A stretch of DNA of 64,000 bases, from NCBI GenBank assembly GCA_022885665.1, contig JAGQDJ010000608.1, positions 434,001 through 498,000 on the forward strand, read 5' to 3'. Origin of the DNA: Triops longicaudatus (taxonomy: Eukaryota > Arthropoda > Branchiopoda > Notostraca > Triopsidae). Below the pieces are notes generated by a model. The model saw only the letters and a list, made by a program, of their open reading frames with translations, did not search any database and had not been told where the DNA came from. The first letter of the stretch is position 1; every line of letters starts with the position of its first letter. Shown piece by piece: positions 1-11,157 of the stretch. The translations under genes and the position numbers were made by a program.

Positions 1-126
1 TTGCCATCTGGTAAAAGTATGTCCTTCTTCTTCGTTTTTAGTCGAGCGAGCCATCTGTCGGACTTGCTTATTTACGGCTACCGCTGGCGGTTCATTTGGT
101 TGGGGGGTTTTTGCTTTGAAGCCCGC

Positions 127-691
127 TCACTCTAGTTTTAACAGTAATTGTTCTACCGAGAACAAGTCGTAAGCTCGTTTAAGATCTAATATTAATAAGG
201 CTGTGTGATCCCCAGCCTGCAGCGCATCGTAACAATCCTCTTTTAACTTCAATAAGTGGTCGTTTGTGCTTCGACCAAATCTGAAACCCGTTTGAAATCT
301 TGACATGGTGTTATATTTTTCGATTATCAAGTTTAGTCGCCTGATTAGTAACCGTTCAAAGATTTTTGCTAAGCACGATATAAGAGAGGTAGGTCTATAA
401 AACTGCAACTTATCGGGTTTCTTCCTCGGTTTTAAGATTGGCACTATTGATGAATTTTCCACGCTTTTCGCACTTGCCCTGTTCTGAGTGGATCTAGTTA
501 AATAGATTTAGCAGTGCGTATTTGAAATCTTTAGGAAGTCTACTAATTACTTCGTAATGGACTGTATCGTTTCCTTCACGAGTGTTTGGAAGGTTTGCCA
601 TGGTCTCAGTAAACTCCCATTTTGTAAAGGTCTTCTCAGCTTCAGTCCATTTACTTATTTCTTTTGTGTAGATCTTTATTTGCTGTCTCAT
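127..691 (-). mobile_element. Broken non-LTR retrotransposon reverse transcriptase (jockey-like)
   Basis: Two minus-strand frames together read as the N-terminal half of a LINE reverse transcriptase. The upstream part (494-691) has the run-in ending VISRLPKDFKYALLNLFN. The downstream part (127-462) has the RPTSLISCLAKIFERLL fingers motif, the TGFRFGRSTNDHLLKL motif and the LILDLKRAYD palm motif, which includes the first catalytic Asp. A stop codon follows LLNLFN. The conserved Trp-Lys segment then continues in that frame up to a frameshift near 450-490, after which the KPRKKPD stretch is in another frame. The second catalytic motif (YADD) and the rest of the palm are missing, because the frame ends at 127 and the element appears truncated. 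It is an inactive relic. The jockey/CR1-like assignment rests on motif order only. Confidence 0.8.
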
Positions 692-970
692 TGCCTGCTC
701 TTGGTCTTATTTGTAATGGCTTGACTGACTTTGTAGTCCCCCTAATGCTTTACCGAATTGGTCCGCAAACTCTTACGCTGTTTCTTTATGGTTCGTAGCT
801 GTCTGCCAATTCCAAGTGCATTTCAACATGCAAATTATTGTATGTGACCCAACAGTCTTTCCAGCACTCGTCCGCTTTATCTCCGACGCAATTAAAATTG
901 TAGTTAATGGCGCAGTGAACAACCATGTTTTCAATTATTCAATTTATTGAATGATTTCAATTTGTACAAT

Positions 971-995
971 CCCCCCCCCCCCNCCCCCCCCCCCC
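971..995. repeat. Poly-C homopolymer with one ambiguous base
   Basis: C12, an N at 983, then C12. The N most likely marks a base-call or assembly ambiguity in the homopolymer, so the true length is uncertain. Confidence 0.95.
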
Positions 996-1110
996 TCTGG
1001 ACAACGCGCAAACGTTGACCGATGTACATGTTCAACACAAAAAGTAACGTTGTAAATACAATTCTAAATACAAATTTCCAGCAATAGGCTCCGGCCTACG
1101 CTAGTAAAGC

Positions 1111-1153
1111 AAAAATAAAAAATAAATAAAAAATAATAAATAAATAAAAAAGA
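1111..1153. repeat. AAAT/AAAAAT low-complexity repeat
   Basis: Interrupted A-rich simple repeat built of AAAT, AAAAAT and AAT units. No coding potential. Confidence 0.85.
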
Positions 1154-1729
1154 ATAGAAAGGTGCTTCTACGATAGAAATGACACTCACACAGGAATATA
1201 CAAAAATATATAAAATATTGATGAATTGTCTCGTGAATAATTTGCAACAAAACTCAAAGAGATCAAGGACATATGATCACCCGTAAATAAACAGGAAAAA
1301 AATGCGAAGCAATAGGAAAAATCAGTATCTGTAAGCTAACGAAACGGGTATACAGCTATTGTGCTTAAGAGCTCCGCAAATGCTAGTGAAGCTCGAACGT
1401 TTTTTTCCCCTTTTTTAAATAATAATCCAAAGAAAAGTAACAAGAGCTACGTCGTGGACTTGGATGTCGTCAACCTGATAACCAACACAAGAAAAGCTTT
1501 TGATTGGTAGCAATAGTGAACGCACCTGTAACTAAATTAGACGACGATCGAATTAATAACCGATTCCCAAACTTTCTTATGAAAATAAGAAGAACTCCTC
1601 GCGTCGGAAACGCATTAGTGGATCTAGGCTTTCTATGGGAAACGCCCAATTGTTACTCGATTATGTGCTAATTGTCCAATCACACTAAGTGGAATAAGAG
1701 CTCTGAAATACGGAAGAAATTTCTCGTAT

Positions 1730-1918
1730 TTGGTATGCATGAAGATTGACCAATTCCCACCCGAAGCAACTCCAACGTTGGCTACACGTTACGTAGGACC
1801 TTACGAAGCAACCGAAGCTGGCCCGAAACACAATGTCACCCGGAAAGAGCATACCGAAATGCGTATCAGTGGGTCCGGTTTACGTGGAGTTATTCAGGCA
1901 AATGGAGAACACTGGTGA
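1730..1918 (+). mobile_element. Possible Ty3/gypsy integrase C-terminal remnant
   Basis: A short plus-strand frame contains VCMKIDQFPPEATPTLA followed by RYVGPYEATEAGP. This resembles the segment after the integrase core of Ty3/gypsy elements, where a basic LK.D.FPP stretch is followed by KLAPRY.GPY/F.V. No catalytic core, RNase H or LTR was found next to it. It is 62 codons long, so the match could be chance. A neighbouring retroelement relic (127-691) makes a degraded transposon island plausible. Confidence 0.3.
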
Positions 1919-2815
1919 TGGAGAGAGATAACAAAGAATTTTCTGAGATGCCTTTCATTAGTTCTGGATTGAAAAGGTCGAACACTCTTGTTGAAAAATG
2001 GTATAAACGCTTCACTCTAGCTTGAAAACAGGGGCGTAATTTAGCATGGACGTTAATTAATGTGAATAATTGTAAAATATGTAAATAAAAATTAATGTAA
2101 ATAAACTTAAGCGCAGTTTCGTAAGCATTTCATAAAAGTCGGGAAAACGGTCAGAATTAGTAGGAATAAGGACATCAAGACAGTACAGAAGCTATTTCAT
2201 TGTTATTATATTAGAGTCTTGCATATGCGTGTGAGTGTCTGTGGAGTGAATAGTGAAGTTACATTTAGGAACTTTACGGCTACGGCGGAGTTAGAGCTTA
2301 GTTCATTGCTCACCTGCGTAGACGATCCCAGGACAGTTGCGCCAACAACATTCACAACAGCTGCAGAAACGGTCGACCACCCTGCGAAACGGCAAATTCC
2401 AATGGTCAAATTTTTATATTTTTTAAAGACAGATTGCTACATGTGTCATCGAAGATATTATTCCAATTTTTGCCTCAGTAAAAAGTAGCTTTTAAGCTTA
2501 ATGTTAAAATTGCTCAAGCACTTTTTTTTGCCAAAACATCGGTGGCACAATTTGATTTTTTAAAAAAATTACTGTCGCAAAAATTAGTGAAATTGTTCAA
2601 CTACATGTGCCTTATCGTCCGCAAGAGTTCTCAGGTTGTTTGGTCGTAAGCGCTCTAGCTCCACCGTGGCCTTACATACAACAATGGTGGGGTACAAGTT
2701 AAAGCAGTGCGACTCAGGAGCGAAATTTGCAATTACACGTGACGCTAAACGACAATACACAGAAAGTACACGTAATTACCGTTTACTTGAATAAATAATA
2801 GACCAAAGCGGTCGT
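1919..2815. other. Non-coding stretch, no gene seen
   Basis: AT-rich. Both strands carry a short frame around 2206-2488, but neither has recognisable domains or splice context. It includes the expected 3' untranslated side of the BTB zinc-finger gene. I saw no AATAAA on the minus strand there. Confidence 0.4.
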
Positions 2816-5511
2816 TTAGACTAGCTTGAACTCATATTCACCCCCCGGATTTGTCATCCCGATGGATTCCGCCTCTGTTTTTAGATAAAACGGTATCTCA
2901 AGGCTGCTGTGATGGCTAAGGATATGTTTTCGCATATGTTCCTTGCGTTTACTTTTGTATAAGCAGTACGGACAATCGTAGCGTGGCTCACTGTTGCATT
3001 CGTAATTACAATGTCTCTGTGCATGTTTGCTGCGTTTGTAGTGCTTGTTGCATTTCAAACACTGAAACCGCTTCTCGCCTGCCCCTGTGAGAATCATTTG
3101 CCATTTGTTCTCGGAAGGAGGACTAACAAGTTGTGGAAACTCGTCTGCAACGAAACAAAAAGTACTTATGAAAGTCTCGAAGTGTCAAGTGTCTCTGTAA
3201 TGGAAAATAATTTACAAAGCGGCAAACGCATGTCATTAAGTCTACGAGTTACATACTGACGAATAGTTCAATTTCCCTTTTACAACACGCTCCAATATAG
3301 TTCACTGTATGGCTGTCAAACACGCCAATACTCAATTGCTAGCTACTAAAGAAAGACACATGAAAGCGCGTTCAAGAAGTAGGTGTCCCAAAACGTCCCT
3401 TTTCGAACAGAACTGTCCCGTTTTTGCCGCTTAATGAGCTCCCGTATTTTGGCAAAAGAAATCAGTTTTGTACCGTTTTTGAGAGAAACAGAAATGTATG
3501 ATATAATAGTAAAGTTTCGAGATTCACTTTTATCAAGGCCGTTTCCGGGGAGGGGTAGAGGGTTCAACCCCAAACTACCCGACTGACCACGAAATTTGTA
3601 TAATGCACAGTATTGACGAAGACGGGAAAGCTCCAAATGTAAAAAAACATCAAACGAAACCCTCCCGAAACTTAAAAAAAAAAAAAAAAAAAAAAAATCC
3701 TCTGAAGCAAAATCTTGACACAAGCGCTTCAGCTACATGTGCCCTTAATCCACAGTATGAAAGTTCCATCAATGGCTTAACTTGCATTTTCAATATATTT
3801 CTAAATCAAATCTTAAATAATGGAAGGGGATTATACTGCAATATGTACGTTATGAATCACTGCCACAAAATAGTCGACCTCCACGTTTACTCGAAGTTTT
3901 CCACTGAATGTTCTCAAAAAAAAAAAACTTCTATATTCTATGAAGTATGGCCTGTCTACGGCCCAGTGAAATTTGGTCACCCTATTCCTGAAGTGTACGG
4001 GCCCAGCATGTCAAACCAATATCAACGTTTTTCATTGTCTCAGTGCATCACATTAAGTATTTCGCATCATACAATTTCGCAAGGTTAAGCAATTTTGAAC
4101 ATTGATCCAAGCCAGATTCAATAAAAATGAATAAAATTTAAGACAAACTAAAAATAGGAACTAAATTTTGCTCATCTCTGCATACAATATGTCTATAACT
4201 CTTTTCTGGAGCCAATCAGTCATAAAATGTGGCAATATACACGTTATTTTATGGACTCAAAATAATTTACAGTATAGGAATTTGGTTAGAAACAAGTTAG
4301 CAAACTGAGTTATCGTTGTGGGCCGTAGCAATTCGGTAGCAATTTTTGTGAAAATATCCCTGTAAATACTATCTAAACACAGGAATACTGAGCGTAGGAG
4401 CAGGCTTGCTTACCGGTGTTTCTCGACCGAATTGGGTTTTGTGCTTCATCTCCGCCCATTAGTGTGCCAGAACCGTTTGGAACATGAGTTTTAATGCCTA
4501 TTGTTTACCACAAAACTTTAGGCTTACTTCAAATATGAACTTACGACACGGCGACTTTCCACATACCTTCCAACTCTTCGTGCAGAATACTGTGCCTTTC
4601 CACGTCACTCCACTCATCATCCTCGCCTCCTAGCGTATTGTCCAAGGCACAACTCCCTCGATCTGATTCTTCTATTTCTAGTTTAGGTTCAGTTACATAA
4701 CAGACTTCATCTTCTAAATTGCTGCTTCTGTCTTGATTAACGGACTGTGCGGTAGTGATGATAGGTAGCGTTGACTGTGGTACAATACCATGAGGTAGAG
4801 ATAGGACTGTGGACCCATTCCACTCAGCAGGCGTTATTATTTGAACGGAACTATGTTGAAAGGCCGGAATTCTTTTTTCATCTAAACTCTTTATTCGGCT
4901 TATAAGTGTTGTGTCACCACGTGGGGATAATGATCTTAAACGTTTAGAGCGACGAGTGGGTGGCAGTGACGAGCGACCCGGATAGTCTGACCTACTTCGC
5001 ATAGTTTCCGAAGTCCAAGGTACGGTTGCGCTTTTTCGATTTAGCGAGCTTTCATCTGATTGCTCTGTGTTTTCAGTCCCTAAATGCTGAGGGTGGTAAT
5101 AGTTTTCGGACAAACCTCTGATTCGGAGGGAATCGGCAGTCTTCATAAAGCTGGGAAGTTCCGTTTGAGATATAATGACATCCCCTCGGTACATAAACGC
5201 AACCAAGGCTTCTAGATGGGAAAAGGGAACATCCTTTAAGTACAAGATGGCATTTTTCTCCGATTGGAACGTCAAGAGTTCCTACAATAAATGAAGGTTA
5301 AAAAGTATGTTGATTAACAAGTTTTTACGAACAATACCTCAAAATATTCACTACATGCGCTAAGAACAAGACGATGAGCCCTAAGCCATTTGCCTTCCGA
5401 AGCTAGTGTTACATCGACCAGAGTTTGGGACTTCAGCAAAGTGTCAAAAGCATTTGTCACCGTAGTTTGATGACTATTCCAGCATAGACGAAAACCTTGA
5501 TTGTCTACCAT
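2816..5511 (-). CDS. BTB/POZ zinc-finger transcription factor, longitudinals-lacking type
   Basis: Likely nuclear DNA-binding regulator. Three coding exons join in phase: 5338-5511, 4567-5281 and 2816-3084 (385 aa). Residues 1 to about 115 form a BTB domain, with FRLCWNSHQTTVTNAFDTLL, VDVTLASEGKWLRAHRLVLS and ACSEYFEELLTFQ read across the first splice. VAFMYRGDV and LRIRGLSE follow. The middle (about 120-296) is a Ser/acidic-rich linker with a basic RRSKRLRS patch. The last exon encodes two fingers: a C2HC finger (CLKC...H...C) and a C2H2 finger (CPYC...H....H), the arrangement of lola isoform exons. The start sits in the usual place, just before the BTB core. In the lola family many alternative zinc-finger exons share one BTB exon. 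Only one is visible here; others could lie beyond the window. It is divergent from FBXO21. Target genes cannot be inferred. Confidence 0.87.
3085..4566 (-). other. Intron of the BTB zinc-finger gene
   Basis: Bounded by a GT donor just after GAAG (exon ending at 4567) and an AG before the finger exon. The phase (1) matches. It holds an A-run of about 21 nt near 3677-3697 and short spurious open frames. No second zinc-finger exon was seen in it. Confidence 0.65.
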
Positions 5512-5780
5512 GGCTTAAGGACGACTATCGAGTACGAAATTATGTTAACCACTGTCGTTTCACTTCAAGCACAGTGTGCAAAGCACGCCAAAAATTTGAA
5601 CCTAGAATAATACATATACTATTTAGGAACGCCTTCCTAACACGTGATCTTGTTTGGAAACAAAAGAAACGTTTAGAGAACGTCGGATAGGAACTAGGAA
5701 ATAGCAGAAAAGAACCCATGCATAACGCACGAGTACAGCGAGACGTTATCGTTTGATGTGAGATTTAATAATCAATCAAA
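5512..5780. promoter_or_regulatory. Shared divergent promoter region (BTB-ZF / FBXO21)
   Basis: Only 269 bp separate the start codons of two genes pointing away from each other, so promoters and 5' leaders of both must overlap or abut here unless an untranslated first exon lies inside the other gene. I see no convincing TATA box. The function is inferred from position. Confidence 0.55.
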
Positions 5781-8700
5781 ATGGATATTTTCCCTGTAGA
5801 AGTGTGGGAGCAAATCCTTTCATCGCCTGGTCTAGCATTTTTTGATCTTGTTAATTTTGCCCTGACGTCGCGAAACTCGTACCATCTAGTGTTCGGAAAT
5901 GAGCAGCTATGGCGCGGCAAATTCTTTCAGAGGTACGTAATTCATCCCTCCTCTTCCTTAAAAACAGTAATAGATAATTAAGTAAAATAAAAACGATTAT
6001 ACACAATACCTGAATATCAATTAGTAGCCGAGCTAAACTTAATTACAAGTGAACAAAATATTGCAGCTGACCTTCCGGTTAACACCCTTGATTTAGTGAA
6101 TATTAGTAACAGTATTTGCATCAATAAACTTGATCCGTTCGTGATCTCTCATAGTAAATTATGCGTATTATCCGTTTCATAGTTAGCGTACTTTTAGTAA
6201 CCTGACATACTCGATTATAGAGTATAATAGAAGCCCTCTTATTCAGCAGCGCCTAGCCAAACAAAATCTCGTTAGATATTTCTCGACGAGTTGACAATAC
6301 TATGTTGTCATTGCAGGACAAGATATAGCCGCAATATTGAAAGATTATGTATTAGAATACATCGCTGAGGAGGTAAGGTAAAAGTTCTCTTTAAAAATTA
6401 CTTGCTGAAAAAGTATAAAATAATAGTGGCTCTATTCCACTTGAAATTTTAGCTTGGGAGAATGAGGAAGAGAAGCTTGTCATAAGAAACAATGGACATA
6501 GTCGTACGGAGATGTTAGCGACTGAATTTCTTATATTCTTTTTATTTTACCTTTTAGGTGGCCTGCGTTAAAATCTATTTACAATGGCTTTCCGGTCCGG
6601 AGTTGGCTACATGAAATCAAACAGAACCATGAATTTTGTCAAATGATCGATGCGTTTCTGGCAGATGCATCGTCGAAACATTATCTTCGTGAAGATGTGT
6701 CGAGATCCGAATTTCAACCTTTGATAGAGCTTTGCAGGGAAAAGACAGTATACCAGTTCGTCGTAGAGTACTTAAACGCTGTTATTCACGATGGGAAGCC
6801 GTAAGTACGATTCGTATACTTAGTTATTTCATTTAACATTGTAGTGATTGTTCTAAACGAGGGCTGCACGAGGTTGAATAGAGTTGAGCTGAGACTTTTT
6901 AAGAAACAATGGTTTCGCGATTTTTCGTGCTATTGAGAATCACTGAAATTGGAAAATATCTTTGATAAGAACTTGCAAGACAATGTGTTCGACATGTCAG
7001 AGCACAAAACTAACGCACATAAATTTCTTTACGTATTTGTACCCGCTACGACAAAATTCGTGGACTAAGCTACTGGATTGCAATATTGTACTTCGTAGAA
7101 ACCGGTGGTGCGATTTCCCCCCTTTCTTTCTTACTTTCTATCGCAAAATGTTAGATTATGTAGCTATTGTGTGACACAGTCAACCTGCTATTGAATTTTC
7201 TACCGTAAAAGGGATAAACATCTGACTCGAAAATACTACGCACGCTTAGCACTGATTGCCGTAAATGAAGCACATTTGCGAATTGCTTGGCAAGAGTTCC
7301 TTGTACGTCCGCCAGAATTACAGACCCTTGAGGATGGGGCAATCTTAGTTACGCGGTGGGCCCAAGCCGATAAAAAGATTGATGCCCAAACCATCAAGAA
7401 TCAACTTGACCAAATTGCTGGAAAAGTCCGAGAACTTGTCCCGGATCCTGACGCAAGCTCCGCTGCTAAACTGCAAGCTGTAAATCACGTTTTTTACTCC
7501 GACATTGGATTCCTTGGGAACATGATCGATTATTACTCTGTAGACAACTCTTACATCGACAAAGTACTACTCTTGTATTTAATCATTATTTCAGGAGGTT
7601 TTATGGGAAGTTTTGCATCTCGGCAGGTTCTAGAAAACAAGACTGGAATTCCTATCACACTTTGCATTTTATATCAAGCCGTCGCCAAGCGTGTGGGTGT
7701 TACATGCGAACCAGTGAATTTCCCGGCCCATTTCTTGCTACGTTGGGAGCAGCATCCCCAGTAGGCTTTCAATTCTCGAGCAATTACGAACTATTGTTCT
7801 TTTAATAATGAATCATTCTCTTTTAGCTTACCAGTAGAGCAGCGTTATACGTACATCGATGCCTTTAACAAAGGGAAATTCATGTCCAAAGCCGAGTGCC
7901 GGAATTTGATATCAGGGGGTAACTTGCGTGACAGTGCCTTTATCCCGGTCCGTCCAATCACAGTAAACCGTCAAATTAGGCTTTATTAGCTAGCGGTAAT
8001 GTCCATTTACTAGGTTTTCGAGCGGGTAGTGCGTAATTTGGTTCACGTAACGCGTCAGAATGCTGACAGTATTGCAGGCTTGCGCCTCCTGACGCGCATT
8101 CTAGAGCTTTTCGTTCTAATCAGTCCCAGGGATTGGGAAGCAGCTTTTTCTTTAGCTGAGTGTTACATTTTTAATTTGCATTCCAACTTGGAAGAAACGC
8201 TTCAGCGACTGGACGCTCGTTTAAATTCACTTTACATTGGGAATGATGAAGAAGGATTGGGTCCATTGGCCATTAACGCGGAACTGATAGCGTTGCGCAC
8301 GTCCTGTCAGGAAGCCATTGCGCGGCAGAAGCATCTGAAAGTACATGAAGCGTATCTTCTCCTTTCACCGAGATAATTAAGCAAACTTCTTGAACACATC
8401 GTTACTTTCGTAGATTGAACCTGTTCATCGTGATTTCAAAGGCGAAAGCGTTGAATACAGGGTAGGGATGGTTATGCGGCACGTTCGCTATGACTATTTA
8501 TGCGTCATTACGGGATGGGACCCTGTTTGCGCTGCATCTTATCAGTGGCGGCAACACATGGGAGTTGCACGGTTATCCCAAGGGGAAAACCAACCTTTTT
8601 ATCATGTATTGGTAAACGATGGGACAAATCGATACGCTGCTGAAGGTACGTAATTTGGTACATTCATGAGAGCACCTGAAATATGATTTGTCTTTGAAAA

Positions 8701-8835
8701 GAAAATTTGCAACCAGCGAGAGAAATTATACGAGTTGACCATCCCGAAGTGGGTCGACATTTCTGTGAGTTCGATCGGGAAAGGAACCGCTTTATTCCCA
8801 ATGCAGAAATGGAAAAGCATTATCCTGACGATTGA
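5781..8835 (+). CDS. FBXO21: F-box only protein 21 (SCF ubiquitin-ligase substrate receptor)
   Basis: Substrate-recognition subunit of an SKP1-CUL1-F-box ubiquitin ligase. Eight exons fit in phase: 5781-5932, 6558-6800, 7212-7563, 7627-7760, 7827-7962, 8014-8340, 8414-8645 and 8702-8835 (569 aa; the human protein is about 628). Residues 1-50 are the F-box (FPVEVWEQILSS... LWRGKFFQR). Residues about 130-340 are the SirB1/transglutaminase-like region, with HLRIAWQEFL, TGIPITLCILYQAVAKR and NFPAHFLLRW. Residues about 455-550 are the YccV/HspQ-like domain, with YRVGMVMRHVRYDY, ITGWDP, QPFYHVLVNDGTNRY and FIPNAEMEKHYPDD. The order F-box, SirB1, YccV is specific to FBXO21. The 8341 donor (AAA|gtacat) is the weakest junction. 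A 63-nt segment at 7564-7626 is treated as an intron although it is in frame. Introns in the 3' half are 51-73 nt. Confidence 0.93.
5933..6557 (+). other. First intron of FBXO21
   Basis: Donor AG|gtacgt and acceptor ttttag|GTGG restore the Arg-Trp codons. The contents are AT-rich with no further features seen. Confidence 0.75.
6801..7211 (+). other. Second intron of FBXO21
   Basis: Donor GCC|gtaagt and acceptor aaaag|GGAT, phase 2 on both sides. Nothing else recognised inside. Weak short open frames here have no support. Confidence 0.75.
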
Positions 8836-9101
8836 TATTGGCAATTGTATTTAAGGTTGTTCTAATCTGTATCGTAGTTAATTCTCATGATTATATTTTG
8901 AATTGATTTTTTCATGACGATGTGATGTATTCTTTAACGTGTGTAAATGGAAATAAAAGTTGCAGTCTTTTTTTTTAGAGGATTTTGATGTCTGAACGTA
9001 CAGGATTTCTTGAACTATATTGAAAATGCCAATAGTATAGTAGTGTGATTAGAGTTCTCAAAGTAAGTGAGTCGTGGCTAAATAACAAGTAAACCGTGCA
9101 G
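8836..9101. other. Convergent spacer between FBXO21 and tektin
   Basis: Only 266 bp between the two stop codons. It contains the FBXO21 poly(A) signal. I see no clear AATAAA for the tektin on the minus strand, so the 3' untranslated regions may overlap. Confidence 0.6.
8952..8957 (+). promoter_or_regulatory. Poly(A) signal AATAAA for FBXO21
   Basis: Canonical hexamer about 117 nt after the FBXO21 stop codon, in the spacer shared with the convergent tektin gene. A T-rich tract follows within 20 nt. Confidence 0.7.
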
Positions 9102-11157
9102 TTATGGTTGAGGCAGAACCATATTCCTTCGTAAGCCGTTAACGCAATGTTCTGAATCAAGGCGCAAGGTGGAAGTTTTAAGATTGATTTCTTTTTCAAG
9201 GTCGAACTTCGACTGGCGCAGCTTCTTCAGTTGCAGTTCAGCCTGTGAATATACAGAGAATGAAAATAAGGCCTGCAGCGTATTTCAGGAGAGAAATGGC
9301 TCAGCTTGCACGCTGCTTTTCCGATATCTATACATTTAAAAGTAAAAATAACTAGCATGTTTGGATGCAGAGTGCTTTGCTTTTGTAAGCCCACTTTAAT
9401 GCTGTGACGAAAGCAAAAGTATTTTTTAGAATTTTTGCTGCAGTAACACTATCGATCGACTCCGAGATACGTTTCATAGTAATAACCGATGAATTTGTTG
9501 CTTTTCTTGAAAACTTTATAAATGTTCGAAGCGTAAAAAAGTTTTTTTTAAAATAAAAATGAACAGAAATGTATGCAAGCAAGATCGAATTTGAAACTTT
9601 ACGATTATCGACAACTTTTCTTGCAATTAAATGTAAAAGCTTAGTATTTCTTAGGCTAAAACGTGCAAGGAATCGTCGCCAAGTTACCTGATTTAATTTC
9701 TCCTTTAGCTGGGATAAGGACCCACGGACAACTTCAACCCGCGTGTTCAAGATTTCATGTACCGAGTCCCTATAATTGGATTAAATGTGCTTAGATGTTA
9801 CACTTACTCGAGAAGCAAACTAATTACCGGCAAAGCTCTACGTTAGGTCTTGACGCGCGTCTCATCAATTGCTCATATGTTCCTCCTAAAGGTGCATCTT
9901 GGGCAAGGATGGCATTTCGTAGGCCAGAAGATTCTTCCTCCGTTTCCCGAATTTGCTCCATAACCTAGAAAAGGATTTCGAATAAGTCAAGCAGAAAATT
10001 AAGTCATCTACTAAATGGGCAATGAGACCATGTTGTGTTCCTTGGTCATGGCATCTAAGGCTTTTCGGGTCCGATCTGTAATTTCTTGAAACAAATGGTC
10101 GACTCGCGAAGCGTTGGCCCGGATTTCGCGTGCACTATCTTGCATGAGACTCTCGGCTGTCTCGCGAAGTTGGATGGAGCGGTGAATTTCGTGCGAAGCT
10201 TGGTGCATGTTTTGCTCCGTAAAACTTTGCCATTCCGCGGGGGAAGTTTGCCTGTCGCGGACAAGTTAATAACACTATTTGCGTCCCAAAAAATATTGAG
10301 CTTGGCTGGATTTTTACTACCCTAGCCAAAAAAATACTCCTCTATTCTGTAATACTATTGTACCGTACTTGTTCACTTTAATAAAGGTAGATTCGTTAAG
10401 GTTCCTGCCAGTTGTTTCAGACAACAGCAAGTCAGGTGTCCAACTTGAATGCTGCAAATGGGTCTTGCTGAGCGTGGAGTTGGAAGCGTTGGTTAAACCC
10501 GGAATTTCTGCAGTTGAGCCATCAATTTCGGCCGCTTTAGCCTTGTCAGCTGCATCTTTCTCCAGTTGATACTTGGCAGCTCGTAAGAGACGTAACTGTT
10601 CTGCCGAGTCGGTGCATGTCTTCGTTAAAGAACTTTCAGCTTGTCGTAAGGTACGCAACTCGTCATGAAGGGCTAACTGAACTTCATCTAAACAACGGTC
10701 TACGCCTGTCCTCTTTTCCCTAGTCAGTGACATCGAGTTTGATTAATATCTTTCTCTTCTCCCCCACTGGAACCTACACGATAACTTACCGGACGCGCAA
10801 ACATTGCTCTACGACAGAGATAGGGTCAGCGCAAGCTTTCGTCATGCGCTGCAGGCGCATATGGCATTGCGTGAGGGAGTCGATCTCATTTTTGGTTTCA
10901 GCAATCTTCTGCTCGAGGCTGGCTTTCCAAAAATGGATGTCACGCAACCTTTGCGAGAAGTGCTGGCTGACTTCACGGCGGCTGGTGGTCACCCGCGTGG
11001 TGACTTCATCTCGCAACCGGCGGCTTTCGGACACCAAACGTTCGGCGGCGAGTCTTTCTAATTGCGCTTGGCTCAAACGAGCTTGGTTGTTCAATTTCCA
11101 TTCGGTAGGTGTGGAGAACGATCCTGACGTTCTAACGTGACTCTCCTCCATTAACAC
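9102..11157 (-). CDS. Tektin family protein (ciliary/flagellar microtubule protein)
   Basis: Tektins are coiled-coil filament proteins that line the lumen of doublet microtubules in cilia and sperm flagella. Six exons join in phase: 10790-11157, 10369-10719, 10029-10251, 9828-9964, 9688-9769 and 9102-9242 (433 aa, usual for the family). Family landmarks are EWKLNNQARLSQAQ and AERLVSESRRLRDEV near the N terminus, RDIHFWKASLEQKI, the REKRTG segment, and the tektin signature RPNVELCRD at residues 353-361. The signature's final Asp is restored only after splicing. The C terminus reads LDSEHCVNGLRRNM. The segment between about 200 and 250 is divergent and Ser/Thr/Asn-rich. The donor at 10028 (ATG|gtctca) is weak. 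It resembles tektin-3/4/5 more than tektin-2, but I do not assign a number. The start is the first ATG before the conserved coil. Confidence 0.92.

Larger units (their letters stand above)
692..1729. other. AT-rich non-coding stretch with low-complexity DNA
   Basis: No supportable gene on either strand. It contains the poly-C run at 971-995 and an (AAAT)-type low-complexity tract at 1111-1153. It probably includes remains of the adjacent retroelements. Confidence 0.5.
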
